Shown here piece by piece: positions 46,055 through 54,353 of a DNA stretch of 64,000 nucleotides (within the stretch, counting starts at the first letter, position 1; each line of letters starts with the position of its first letter). Source of the DNA: Tessaracoccus sp. Its GTDB lineage: Bacteria > Actinomycetota > Actinomycetes > Propionibacteriales > Propionibacteriaceae. Where the stretch lies: the NCBI RefSeq assembly GCF_016714275.1, contig NZ_JADJNP010000001.1:868001-932000 (forward strand). The letters run 5' to 3'. The notes below the pieces were generated by a model. That model was not told where the DNA came from, made no database searches, and saw only the letters and a list, made by a program, of their open reading frames with translations. The translations under genes were made by a program, and so were the position numbers.

Positions 46055-46732
46055 TCAGAGGATCTGGCCGTGGAGCAGGGCGGCGTGGGCCTGCATGACG
46101 AGGCGGTACATCTCGTGGACCAGTTCCTGCGGCGGGCCGCCGGAGCGGCGACGGTGCGGCTCAAGCAACTGCTCGACGAAGGCGGCCTCCATGCTGGCGG
46201 CCTGCTGCAGTACGCGGAGCTGGCGAAGGTCGACGCCGTGGCTGCCCAGCTTCTTCGCGGCGACGGCCAGCGCGACGGCCTCCGGGCCGTATAGCTGCGT
46301 TCCGCGTCGGGGCTGGATGATGCGCTGCCGCTCCAGCTGGATCATGGTCGCCTCGCCGATGCCCGACTCGGTGAGCACCTGCCGACGACTCATCAGGTGC
46401 TTGCCGCCGCCGCGGCTCGTCTTGCGGGGCTCCTGGACGGGCTCGCCCTCGGCCTTCGGGTCGTGTGTGGGGGGCTCCTCGCCGCGGTCGATCGCCTCAA
46501 GCTCCTCACGGATCACCTTGAGTGGCAGATAACGGTCCCGCTGCGCGCGCAGCACGTACAGCAGCCGGTCGACGTCCTCCTGGGCGAAGCGCCGATATCC
46601 CGACGGCTGCTGCCGGTCCGGAGCGATCAGCCCCTCCGCCTCCAGGTACCTCAGCTTCGAGACCGAGATGTCGGGGAACTCGGGACGGATCATCTCCAGC
46701 ACGCGGCCGATGGTGCGCGCTGGGCTGGCCAT
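46055..46732 (-). CDS. MerR-family regulator (FtsR/Rv1828-like)
   Basis: The 225-residue protein starts RTIGRVLEMIRPEFPDISVS and continues KLRYLEAEGLIAPDRQQPSG, a MerR winged helix. A second domain (MSRRQVLTESGIGEATMIQL with QLYGPEAVALAVAAKKL) repeats a MerR-like fold, as in Rv1828/FtsR, which activates ftsZ in corynebacteria. Its ATG overlaps the garA stop (TGATG). Confidence 0.9.
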   Translation of the reverse strand: MASPARTIGRVLEMIRPEFPDISVSKLRYLEAEGLIAPDRQQPSGYRRFAQEDVDRLLYVLRAQRDRYLPLKVIREELEAIDRGEEPPTHDPKAEGEPVQEPRKTSRGGGKHLMSRRQVLTESGIGEATMIQLERQRIIQPRRGTQLYGPEAVALAVAAKKLGSHGVDLRQLRVLQQAASMEAAFVEQLLEPHRRRSGGPPQELVHEMYRLVMQAHAALLHGQIL

Positions 46733-47217
46733 CAGAGCGTTCCGGGTTCGCCCAGCGAGATCGTGGCCCGGTACTTGCCGATCTGGATCTCGTCGCCGCC
46801 GCGGAGGGCCGTGCGGCCGTCGAGCAGTGTCCGGTTCACGTAGGTGCCGTTGAGGCTGCCGAGGTCTTCGAGGTACAGGTGGCCGGCGCTGCGCACGAAC
46901 TTGGCGTGGTGGCGGGAGACGGTGATGTCGTCGAGGAAGATGTCCGACTCCGGGTGGCGGCCGACGGTCGTGACGTCGGCGTCGATCAGGAAGCGGTTCG
47001 AGTCCCCGGAGCCGCGGTTGACGATGAGAAGCGCGTTGCCGGGCGAGAGGGCCTTCGCCGCCTCGCGTTCCTTTTCGGTCAGCTCGACGTGCTCGGGGGT
47101 CTCCACCACGGGAAACATGGTGGTGGTGTCGCCCGTCGGGTCGGCAAGTGACGCGCCACACACACTGCAGAACCTGGCCTCTGCAGGTCGGTCAGATCCA
47201 CACTTGGCGCACTTCAT
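46732..47217 (-). CDS. garA: GarA-like FHA protein with zinc ribbon
   Basis: The 161-residue protein opens with a zinc ribbon (MKCAKCGSDRP and RFCSVCGASL), then GDTTTMFP, which matches the phospho-acceptor ETTS motif of mycobacterial GarA, then an FHA domain with TTVGRHPESDIFLDDITVSR, HHAKF and LGSLNGTYVN. Phosphorylated GarA folds on itself; the free form inhibits 2-oxoglutarate dehydrogenase and activates glutamate synthase in mycobacteria. The ribbon is absent from mycobacterial GarA. The glycine-cleavage gene gcvH that precedes garA in mycobacteria is not here. Confidence 0.92.
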   Translation of the reverse strand: MKCAKCGSDRPAEARFCSVCGASLADPTGDTTTMFPVVETPEHVELTEKEREAAKALSPGNALLIVNRGSGDSNRFLIDADVTTVGRHPESDIFLDDITVSRHHAKFVRSAGHLYLEDLGSLNGTYVNRTLLDGRTALRGGDEIQIGKYRATISLGEPGTL

Positions 47218-47274
47218 ATCCACACATCCTCGTCGTTCGGCGGGGGCTCCGAACACAGCTTACTGACACTAACG

Positions 47275-48030
47275 TTACCGTGGGCGGGCGAACTGATTCG
47301 GTTGCAGTTCCACTGTTGTGGACACGTCGATCTGCTCTGACTGGGTGATGAGCACGGATCCGCCGACCCGCTCGCCCTCGACCTCGCTGACGAGTCCGCC
47401 GCGGAACCGGGCCCCTGCCTCGAGGGTGGCCGGGTCCCCGATGGCGTCGATGATGTAGGGCGGGTGAAGGACGACGCCGTCGGCCATGACGGCCCCGTCT
47501 CCGTCGGTGGTGAACGACGATCGCATGACGAGGCGCACGGAGTCGTTGAGCTCGATCACCTCGGCGCCGGCGTCGCGCAGTTCCTCGACGGCGTCGAGCA
47601 GGAGCTCCGCCGTGAACTTGTCCTCGGCGGCGGTGATGGCGATCCGCACACCCGGACCGGTCGCGGGGACGACGCCGGCCAGGATCTCCGCCTGCTGGAT
47701 GCGTCGCTCCGCCTCCAGCCGCGCCGCCTCCTCGCGGTTGGCGCCGCTGATCAGCTCGGTGCGTGCCGCCTCGAGCTCGCGCGACTCATCCTCAAGGCGC
47801 CGCGTCTCGGCGGTGATGTTGTCGAGCAGCTGGATCAGTTCGGCCTGGCGGACGTTGCTGAAGTCCGGCTGGTTCGCCTGGGAGCCCAGCGTGATCACGA
47901 CGATGAGCGATGTCACGAACAGCGCCAACCCCACCGTCAGCTGTCCCCTGCTGGGACGGAAGAAGTCGCGCAGCAGGTTCCTGCGCGCGTCGGGCACCGA
48001 GCGACGGGCGGGCGGCTCCTGCTCAGGCAT
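47275..48030 (-). CDS. DUF881 membrane protein (Rv1825-like position)
   Basis: The 251-residue protein has one N-terminal membrane helix (GQLTVGLALFVTSLIVVITL), a coiled coil (LLDNITAETRRLEDESRELE), and the DUF881 domain with GPGVRIAI, LLLDAVEELRDAGAEVIELN and PPYIIDAIGDPATLEAG. It is probably anchored with the domain outside. The start at 48030 overlaps the sbp stop by 8 bases. Confidence 0.9.
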   Translation of the reverse strand: MPEQEPPARRSVPDARRNLLRDFFRPSRGQLTVGLALFVTSLIVVITLGSQANQPDFSNVRQAELIQLLDNITAETRRLEDESRELEAARTELISGANREEAARLEAERRIQQAEILAGVVPATGPGVRIAITAAEDKFTAELLLDAVEELRDAGAEVIELNDSVRLVMRSSFTTDGDGAVMADGVVLHPPYIIDAIGDPATLEAGARFRGGLVSEVEGERVGGSVLITQSEQIDVSTTVELQPNQFARPR

Positions 48031-48355
48031 GGAGCACAGCCCTTCGGATGGCGGCGGCGTTGGTGAAGATGCGGATGCCGAGGACGACGACCACACCGGT
48101 GGACAGCTGCGAACCGACCCCGATCTGGTCACCCACGAACACGATCAGCCCGGCGATCACCACGTTGGAAAGGAAGGAGACGAGGAAGACCCGGTCGGAG
48201 AAGATCCCCTCCAGGTACGCGCGCGTGGCGCCGAGGATGGCGTCGAACGCCGCGACGATGGCGATGGGCAGATAGGGGGCGAGCACGGGCGGCAGAGCGG
48301 GTTGCAGAACGACGCCGACGACGATGCCTGCGATGAGCCCTAACAACGCGAACAT
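48023..48355 (-). CDS. sbp: Small basic protein Sbp (DUF1290)
   Basis: The 110-residue protein has three membrane segments: ALLGLIAGIVVGVVLQPALP, YLPIAIVAAFDAILGATRA and LSNVVIAGLIVFVGDQIGVG, then a short tail RIFTNAAAIRRAVLHA. It matches the Sbp family placed between two DUF881 proteins in Gram-positive genomes, often near cell division or envelope genes. AGGAGGA precedes the ATG. Function unknown. Confidence 0.9.
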   Translation of the reverse strand: MFALLGLIAGIVVGVVLQPALPPVLAPYLPIAIVAAFDAILGATRAYLEGIFSDRVFLVSFLSNVVIAGLIVFVGDQIGVGSQLSTGVVVVLGIRIFTNAAAIRRAVLHA

Positions 48356-48363
48356 GGGTCCTC

Positions 48364-49131
48364 CTATCCCACCGCCGCGTGGCGGAGGGTCATGCCCGAG
48401 TCGGCAGGGAGAGTAAGGTCCCCGTCGGCCTGGGAGATCGACATGGTAACGCCGTAGTTCTGGGTGAGGAAGTGCCACCACGTGGCGCCGGCGGTCTCGT
48501 TGAACCGGGCGGCGAGCCGCGAGGGGTCTCCGATCACGTCCAGCCGGTAGGGAGGGCTGAGGGAGACGTAGTCGACGGTGATGGCGGCACCTGCTGACCG
48601 GATCGGCGTGAGCACGGTGAGGCGCTTGCCGTTGATGCTGATGGCCTCGGCCCCGGCGGCCCAGAGCCCGTTGACGAGCCGCACGAGGTCGCTGTCGAGG
48701 ACGGTGCCGCTGGTGTCGGCGGAGCCTGGGGCGTCGGACACCTCGACGACGATGCCAGGCCCGGAGACGGAGACCGCACCCGTGTGCTGCTCGAGCTCGG
48801 TGAGCCGCGCCCGCTGCGCGGGGTCGCCGAGGGCCAGTTGGCCGAGGGCACCGATCTCCTCGTCGAGCCGAGCGACATCTGCCGCGACCTCGTGCTGCTG
48901 CGCCTCGGCAGCTGCGACCCGGTCGAGCAACTCCTGGCGCTCGGCTGCGGCGGTTCCCGCGCCGCGGGTGGTCTGCAGGAGCGCGACGGTGACAAGGACC
49001 GCGATGAGCGCGATGGTGACAAGGATGCGGGTCTTGCTTGGCTGGGTCGCCCCGACGGCACGGTACTCGGGTTCGAGGGCGTTCGCCTGCAGGTCGGTGA
49101 GCAGGCTCATGCTGGCGTCGGGACGCCTCAC
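48364..49131 (-). CDS. DUF881 membrane protein (Rv1823-like position)
   Basis: The 255-residue paralogue of the other DUF881 protein: a helix at residues 36-55 (ILVTIALIAVLVTVALLQTT), a coiled coil (DVARLDEEIGALGQLAL) and the DUF881 domain (GPGIVVEVSDAPG, LVRLVNGLWAAGAEAISING, PPYRLDVIGDPSRLAARF). The GTG start overlaps the pgsA stop (GTGA); the first conserved stretch begins later, at SMSLLTDLQ. Confidence 0.9.
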   Translation of the reverse strand: MRRPDASMSLLTDLQANALEPEYRAVGATQPSKTRILVTIALIAVLVTVALLQTTRGAGTAAAERQELLDRVAAAEAQQHEVAADVARLDEEIGALGQLALGDPAQRARLTELEQHTGAVSVSGPGIVVEVSDAPGSADTSGTVLDSDLVRLVNGLWAAGAEAISINGKRLTVLTPIRSAGAAITVDYVSLSPPYRLDVIGDPSRLAARFNETAGATWWHFLTQNYGVTMSISQADGDLTLPADSGMTLRHAAVG

Positions 49132-49718
49132 TTGGCTCCCCTGGCGAGGCGCACGGTCTCCCGCACATACAGGAACCCGGCCGCCCAGTAGAAGACGGCT
49201 CCCGCGATGCCCAGCGTCCAGCCGAGCCAGTAGGCGACCGGCCAGCCGAGGAAGGTGTCCGAGCCGATCAGGATCAGCGGCAGGGCGAACAGCAGCAGGA
49301 ACGTGCCGGTCTTGCCTACGTAGTTCACCGGCAGCGCGACGATCCCGTGTTTACGGAGGAACGGCACGAGAACGGCGAGCATGACGTCGCGGGCGAAGAG
49401 GATGACGACGAACCAGATGGGGACGATGCCACGCAGCAGGAGGACGATCACCGTCGCGAGGATGTACAGCCGGTCGGCGATCGGGTCGAGCTTCGCGCCC
49501 AGCGCCGTGCGCTGCTTCAGCCGCCGCGCCAGGTAGCCGTCAACCCAGTCCGTGGCCCCGAACACCGCGAGCAGGATGATGGCTGCCGTGTCCTGGCCGA
49601 TGAGGATCAGCCAGCAGAACGTCGGGATGCCGAGCAGCCGCACGAACGAGATGATGTTGGGGATGGTGAGGACGGCGTCGGTATCCCATTGCTGTTCAGG
49701 GACGAGAGAGGCAGCCAC
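49128..49718 (-). CDS. pgsA: CDP-alcohol phosphatidyltransferase (PgsA2-like)
   Basis: The 196-residue membrane enzyme has the CDP-alcohol signature: DWVDGYLARRLKQRTALGAK then LDPIADR, with the Asp residues that bind Mg2+ and CDP-diacylglycerol. N-terminal LTIPNIISFVRLLGIP resembles phosphatidylglycerophosphate synthase/cardiolipin synthase types and the Rv1822 position. A phosphatidylinositol-phosphate synthase would look different. The GTG start lies 4 bases after the pimA stop. Confidence 0.9.
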   Translation of the reverse strand: MAASLVPEQQWDTDAVLTIPNIISFVRLLGIPTFCWLILIGQDTAAIILLAVFGATDWVDGYLARRLKQRTALGAKLDPIADRLYILATVIVLLLRGIVPIWFVVILFARDVMLAVLVPFLRKHGIVALPVNYVGKTGTFLLLFALPLILIGSDTFLGWPVAYWLGWTLGIAGAVFYWAAGFLYVRETVRLARGAK

Positions 49719-49722
49719 CCGT

Positions 49723-50895
49723 TCAGCCTATGCCATGGCTCCCAAGCGTCCGTGCGTAGGCCCGGGCGATGTGCGGCCCGACGGCGTCCCAGGTGTAGGG
49801 GGCCGCGGCTGCTTGGGCGTCCGAGGGCGCCGGCAGCGTCGTGAGGAAGCGGCGTAGCCCCGCGGCCGCGGAGGGGGCGTCGCCGGGTGGGAAGAAGCGG
49901 ATCACCGCGGGATCGTCCGCGACGGCGCGGAAGGCGGGCAGGTCGCTGGCCAGGACCGCCGCGCCGTGGGCGAGCGCCTCGACCAGGACCAGCCCGAAGG
50001 ACTCCCCTGCCAGGTTCGGGGCGACAAGGACGGACGCCCAGGACAGGAGGCTCTCGCGGTCGGCGTCGGACACCGGGCCCAGGACGGTGACGCCCGGCGT
50101 CGGCGCGGACGGGCCGACGGCGACGAAGTCCGCTGAGATGCCAGAGCGCGCCAGCTCGGCGAAGACAGGGAACCCCTTGCGCGGCTCGTCGCGGCCCACG
50201 AAGAGCACGAGCGGGCGTGCTGTTTCTCGAGCCGCGCCGAAAGAGCACGGCGCTGCATCGTTCCTGGAGTCCGACCTGCGCGCGAAGCGCCGGGACCGTG
50301 TGATCGCGCTTCGCGCCGCAACGCCTTCCTTGGCCTCGGCGATCGAGCAAGCTCGATCGCCCTCGGCCTTCGTCGGCGCCGAAAGGTCCCACGCCTCTAC
50401 GGCATTCGGAACCACAAGCGGCCGAACGTCGGTCGCGGCGAGCGCGGTTGCGGCAGCAGCCTCGGAGACGGCGAGCGAGACGCGGTCGCGGGGCAGCAGC
50501 GCAGCGCGGGCGCGCAGGAGAGGCCGGAGGGGGCCGACGGTGAACGCCGCGTGGTGTGTCACCACGAGGGGGCGCCCCACCCGGGCCGCGGCGAGGGCGA
50601 CTCCCGGTGTGAGGGGCTCGTGGACGTGGACGACGTCCGCGGTCGCGACCGCGGCGCGGGCCGCGCGCGCCTGAGCCGGGAAGACCGCGAGCCGCGCCGT
50701 CGACCCGTTGAAGGAGAACGGGATCGTGCGGCCGAGGAGGCGCACGGGGACTCCTGCGTCGATGGGCCGCTCCCCGGGCGCGACGACGAACGGGTCGTGG
50801 CCCTCGGCTCGCAGCCAGCGCGCGAGGCCAAGGACGTGCGTGCCGACCCCGCCCGGCACGTCCAGCGAGTAGGGGGTGACCAGCGCGATCCTCAC
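49723..50895 (-). CDS. pimA: Phosphatidyl-myo-inositol mannosyltransferase (PimA-like) with inserted segment
   Basis: The 390-residue GT4 enzyme adds mannose from GDP-mannose to phosphatidylinositol at the inner membrane face. N-terminal lobe: MRIALVTPYSLDVPGGVGTH, VVHVHEPLTPGVALA, VVTHHAAFT. C-terminal lobe: LVLFVGRDEPRKGFPVF and the E-x7-E motif in NLAGESFGLVLVEALAHGAA. Between VVPNAVEAWDLSAP and RETARPLVLF lie about 48 extra residues (KAEGDRACS to SFGAA) that have no place in the fold; they are encoded by repeat-like DNA at 50222-50395, in frame. Start and stop overlap or abut neighbours. Confidence 0.9.
   Translation of the reverse strand: MRIALVTPYSLDVPGGVGTHVLGLARWLRAEGHDPFVVAPGERPIDAGVPVRLLGRTIPFSFNGSTARLAVFPAQARAARAAVATADVVHVHEPLTPGVALAAARVGRPLVVTHHAAFTVGPLRPLLRARAALLPRDRVSLAVSEAAAATALAATDVRPLVVPNAVEAWDLSAPTKAEGDRACSIAEAKEGVAARSAITRSRRFARRSDSRNDAAPCSFGAARETARPLVLFVGRDEPRKGFPVFAELARSGISADFVAVGPSAPTPGVTVLGPVSDADRESLLSWASVLVAPNLAGESFGLVLVEALAHGAAVLASDLPAFRAVADDPAVIRFFPPGDAPSAAAGLRRFLTTLPAPSDAQAAAAPYTWDAVGPHIARAYARTLGSHGIG
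50222..50395. repeat. Interspersed repeat-like segment inside pimA
   Basis: On the plus strand it contains GAAGCGCCGGGACCGTGT (compare repeat A at 33331-33392), ends with GCCGAAAGGTCCCACGCC (compare repeat B at 34245 and 36477) and begins with CTCGAGCCGCGCC. It encodes the extra residues of PimA. Confidence 0.65.
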
Positions 50896-51713
50896 GGAAG
50901 GACGCGCCGCAGCATCAGCCAGTTGGCGGGATCGGCGGCGACGGCGTCCGCGAAGCCAGCGACGACCCCGGCCATCAGGTCGGCGGCCGAGGAGCCGACG
51001 ATGGGGTCGGAGACGCGGATCTCGAGGCGGCCGCCGTCGAAATGTGTGGTGACCACGCGCAGGTCTGCGCCGGTGCGCCGGGCCACGAGCGCGGGTCCGG
51101 CGGGCACGCGCAGCTCTCCGCCGCCAGGCCAGGGCACGGCGAGGCCGCGGGAGCTGAGATCCCGGTCGGACAGGAGGCAGACGAGGCGGCGAGCGCGGAT
51201 GTCGTCGGCGAGCAGCCCCATCAGGCCCGGCTGATCCACCGGGTAGATGGTCATGCCCATGCCCGCGCGGGCGTCACGGAAGCGCTCGAAAAGGCCCTCG
51301 GGCAGCCGCTCGGCGACCGAGACCACCTTGATGCCGACCCGCGCGCACCACGCGCCCGCGAAGTCCCACGAGCCCATGTGTGGGAGGGCTGCGACGAGGC
51401 CGGGACCGGCAAGCGAGCCGTGCAGCTTGGCGGCGTCGGCCTCCGTGATCCGCACGACGCGGAGCACCTCGTCGTCGGTCCACCGCGCGAGGCTGAGGGA
51501 CCACAGCATGTTCCGTGCCCAGTTCGCGAGGAGTCGACGGCGATCCCGATAGCCGGGGCGTCGGCCGGTCCCGGCCTCGATCGAGTCCGCCCACGCCGCG
51601 ACGGTGCGCAGCGGTAGGGCGGCGAGCGGCACAGAGACGACGCGGGCGAGGGCGTCGCCGACCCGCCGCGGCAGCCGTCCACCGACCGCCCACACCACTC
51701 CGGTCAGACGCAC
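50892..51713 (-). CDS. Phosphatidylinositol mannoside acyltransferase
   Basis: The 273-residue protein belongs to the LpxL/HtrB acyltransferase family as the mycobacterial PIM acyltransferase. The catalytic H-x4-D is in PHMGSWDFA; VSVAERLPEGLFERFRDARA and VCLLSDRDLSSRGLAVPW follow. It acylates the mannose of PIM1/PIM2 at the cytoplasmic membrane. A GTG at 51713 lies one base after the HIT stop and 4 bases overlap pimA downstream. Confidence 0.9.
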   Translation of the reverse strand: MRLTGVVWAVGGRLPRRVGDALARVVSVPLAALPLRTVAAWADSIEAGTGRRPGYRDRRRLLANWARNMLWSLSLARWTDDEVLRVVRITEADAAKLHGSLAGPGLVAALPHMGSWDFAGAWCARVGIKVVSVAERLPEGLFERFRDARAGMGMTIYPVDQPGLMGLLADDIRARRLVCLLSDRDLSSRGLAVPWPGGGELRVPAGPALVARRTGADLRVVTTHFDGGRLEIRVSDPIVGSSAADLMAGVVAGFADAVAADPANWLMLRRVLP

Positions 51714-51714
51714 G

Positions 51715-52251
51715 TCATTCGTCCCACGCCGCGGCCAACAGGCCACGGGTGTCGCCGATGAGTTGCGGCACGGCCTTCGTGCGGGCGACGATCGGCATGA
51801 AGTTCGCGTCGCCCGCCCAGCGCGGCACGACGTGCTGGTGCAGGTGAGCCGCGATCCCCGCGCCGGCGACCTCGCCCTGGTTCATCCCCAGGTTGAACCC
51901 GTCCGGGTGCGAGACCCGCCGGATGACGCGCATCGCGCGCTGCGTCAGCTCTGCGACCTCGCGCGTCTCGTCGACGGTGAGGTCCGTGTAGTCCGAGACG
52001 TGCCGGTAGGGGCAGACCAGCACGTGTCCCGGCGAGTATGGGAAAAGGTTCATCACGACGTACGCGTGCGCGCCGCGCGCGACGACCAAGCCGTCCTCGT
52101 CCGGGCGTTCGGGGGCCGCGCAGAACGGGCACTCCCCCGTGGTCCGGGGCTTCCCCTCACCCTTGACGTAGGCCATCCGGTGGGGGGTCCACAGCCGCTG
52201 GAAGGCGTCCGGGACCCCCGCGAAGTCCGTGCTGGGCAGGGCCTCAGGCAT
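51715..52251 (-). CDS. HIT-domain protein (AP4A phosphorylase-like)
   Basis: The 178-residue protein has a zinc-site start (ECPFCAAPERPDEDGLVVAR), NLFPYSPGHVLVCPYRHVSD and the HIT motif HLHQHVVPRW, with the middle His as nucleophile. The mycobacterial Rv2613c counterpart, also next to thrS, splits AP4A by phosphorolysis. The ATG at 52251 overlaps the thrS stop by 8 bases; longer N-terminal extensions are not conserved. Confidence 0.92.
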   Translation of the reverse strand: MPEALPSTDFAGVPDAFQRLWTPHRMAYVKGEGKPRTTGECPFCAAPERPDEDGLVVARGAHAYVVMNLFPYSPGHVLVCPYRHVSDYTDLTVDETREVAELTQRAMRVIRRVSHPDGFNLGMNQGEVAGAGIAAHLHQHVVPRWAGDANFMPIVARTKAVPQLIGDTRGLLAAAWDE

Positions 52252-54280
52252 TGGCTGTCGGCGACTCGTTGGACCGGGACGCGATCCACGCGACGATCTC
52301 GGCGACCGCCTCGTCGGCGGGGACCGTGTTGCGCTGCGACCCGTCACGGAAGCGGAACGACACCGCGTCCTGCTCCCGGTCTTCGCCGCCCGCGATCAGG
52401 ATGAAGGGGGCCTTCTCCTGCGTCGCGTTGCGGATCTTCTTGCCGAACCGGTCATCGGAGTCGTCGAAGTGGACCCGCACGCCCTGCGCCCGGAGCAACT
52501 CGGCGACGCCGCCCAGGTACTCGTTGAACTCGCCCGCGACGGGCACCGCGACCACCTGGACCGGCGCAAGCCAGGCCGGGAACGCGCCCGCGTAGTGCTC
52601 GATCAGCACGCCCATGAACCGCTCGATGGAGCCGAACTTGGCCGAGTGGATCATGACCGGCTGCTGGCGCGAGCCGTCGGAGGCCGTGTATTCGAGGCCG
52701 AACCGCTCGGGCTGGTTGAAGTCGTACTGGATGGTCGACATCTGCCAGGTCCGGCCGATCGCGTCCTTCGCCTGGATCGAGATCTTCGGGCCGTAGTACG
52801 CAGCGCCGCCCGGATCAGGAACGACGACGAGGCCGGACTCGTCGGCGATCTGCTGCAGGATGGCCGTCGCCTCCTCCCACTGCTCATCGGAGCCGATGAA
52901 CTTGTCCTTCTTCTTGCCGTCCTCGTCCCGGGTCGAGACCTCGAGCGCGACGTCGGTCATGCCGAAGTCCGTCAGCAGGGAGAGGATGAAGCGCAGCAGG
53001 TGGCGCACCTCGTCGGGTGCCTGCTCCTTGGCGCAGTAGCTGTGCGAGTCGTCCTGCGTGATCGAGCGCACGCGGGTGAGGCCTTGCACGACGCCGGACT
53101 TCTCGTCGCGGTATACCGTCCCGAACTCGAAGAACCGCAACGGCAGCTCTCGGTAGGAGCGGCCGCGGGAGTCGAAGATCAGGTTGTGCATCGGGCAGTT
53201 CATCGCCTTCAGCCGGTACGCCTGCCCTCCCTTGACGATGTTGCCCTGCTCGTCGCGCTCCGCGTCCTCCAGCAGCGGCGGGAACATGCCGTCGCTGTAG
53301 TACGGGAGGTGCCCGGAGGTGTAGAACAGGTCCTCCTTCGCGATGTGCGGGGTGCCGACGTAGTCGAAGCCCTCCTCGATGTGGCGGGCGCGCACGTAGT
53401 CCTCCATGGCGCGCTTGATCACGCCGCCCTTCGGGTGGAACAGCGGCAGGCCGGAGCCGACGATCTCGTGGAAGCTGAACAGGTCCAACTCCTGGCCGAG
53501 CTTGCGGTGGTCGCGCTTGGCGGCCTCCTCGAGCCGGGTCTTGTAGGCCTGGAGCTCGTCCTTGCTGGGCCATGCGGTGCCGTAGACGCGCTGCAGGCCC
53601 GCGTTGCTCTGGTCGCCGCGCCAGTACGCGGCGGAGCTGCGGGTGAGTCCCCAGCCGTTGCCCAGGTACCCGGTGTGCGGGACGTGGGGACCGCGGCAGA
53701 GGTCCTTCCACGCGACGGAGCCGTCGCGGCGAACGTTGTCGTAGATCGTCAGCTCGCCGGCGCCGACCTCGACGGAGGAGCCGTCGTCGTCGGAGGCCTT
53801 GCCCTTGTCGGTGATCAGCTCGAGCTTGAACGGCTCGCCGACCAGTTCCTCGCGGGCCTCGTCGTCGGTGACGACGCGGCGCACGAAGCGCTGCCGCTCC
53901 TTGACGATCTGCCCCATCCGCTTCTCGATGGCCTTGAGGTCCTCCGGGGTGAGCGGCTCGGTCTGGAAGTCGTAGTAGAAGCCGTCGATGATGGGCGGGC
54001 CGATGCCGAGCTTGGCCTCCGCGAACAGGTTCTGCAGGGCCTGGGCGGTCACGTGGCCCGCGGAGTGTCGCAGGATGGAAAGGCCCTCGGGCTCGCTGAT
54101 CAGCACGGGCTCGACGACGTTGCCGTCGAAGAGCTCGCGCTGCAGGTCGCGGGTCTCGCCGTCCACGCGCATCGCAACGACGGCGCGATCGTCGCCGAAC
54201 AGGTCGAGGCCGGTCGTCGTGGTCGTCAGCTCCACCTGTTCCGCGTTGTCGGTGCGGCGGACGGTGATGACTCCACTCAT
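52244..54280 (-). CDS. thrS: Threonyl-tRNA synthetase
   Basis: The 678-residue enzyme charges tRNA-Thr. Editing domain: LSILRHSAGHVTAQALQNLF and GFYYDF. Class II core: motif 1 around GAVIKRAMEDYVRARH-like sequence, MYMPLPYYS-like GHLPYYSDGMF, zinc ligand Cys in NCPMHNLIF, motif 2 RELPLRFFEFGTVYRDEKSG, HSYC, and motif 3 MIHSAKFGSIERFMGVLIE. The anticodon-binding domain ends the protein (GVRVHFDDSDDRFGKKIRNA). AAGGAGAG precedes the ATG. It leads the operon with HIT, acyltransferase, pimA and pgsA. Confidence 0.96.
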   Translation of the reverse strand: MSGVITVRRTDNAEQVELTTTTTGLDLFGDDRAVVAMRVDGETRDLQRELFDGNVVEPVLISEPEGLSILRHSAGHVTAQALQNLFAEAKLGIGPPIIDGFYYDFQTEPLTPEDLKAIEKRMGQIVKERQRFVRRVVTDDEAREELVGEPFKLELITDKGKASDDDGSSVEVGAGELTIYDNVRRDGSVAWKDLCRGPHVPHTGYLGNGWGLTRSSAAYWRGDQSNAGLQRVYGTAWPSKDELQAYKTRLEEAAKRDHRKLGQELDLFSFHEIVGSGLPLFHPKGGVIKRAMEDYVRARHIEEGFDYVGTPHIAKEDLFYTSGHLPYYSDGMFPPLLEDAERDEQGNIVKGGQAYRLKAMNCPMHNLIFDSRGRSYRELPLRFFEFGTVYRDEKSGVVQGLTRVRSITQDDSHSYCAKEQAPDEVRHLLRFILSLLTDFGMTDVALEVSTRDEDGKKKDKFIGSDEQWEEATAILQQIADESGLVVVPDPGGAAYYGPKISIQAKDAIGRTWQMSTIQYDFNQPERFGLEYTASDGSRQQPVMIHSAKFGSIERFMGVLIEHYAGAFPAWLAPVQVVAVPVAGEFNEYLGGVAELLRAQGVRVHFDDSDDRFGKKIRNATQEKAPFILIAGGEDREQDAVSFRFRDGSQRNTVPADEAVAEIVAWIASRSNESPTANA

Positions 54281-54353
54281 CGGTCTCTCCTTATCGGAAA
54301 ACAGGCGCAGAGGCCCGCGGGCGCGTGCGGCCCACGGGCTATTGTGCCGCACG

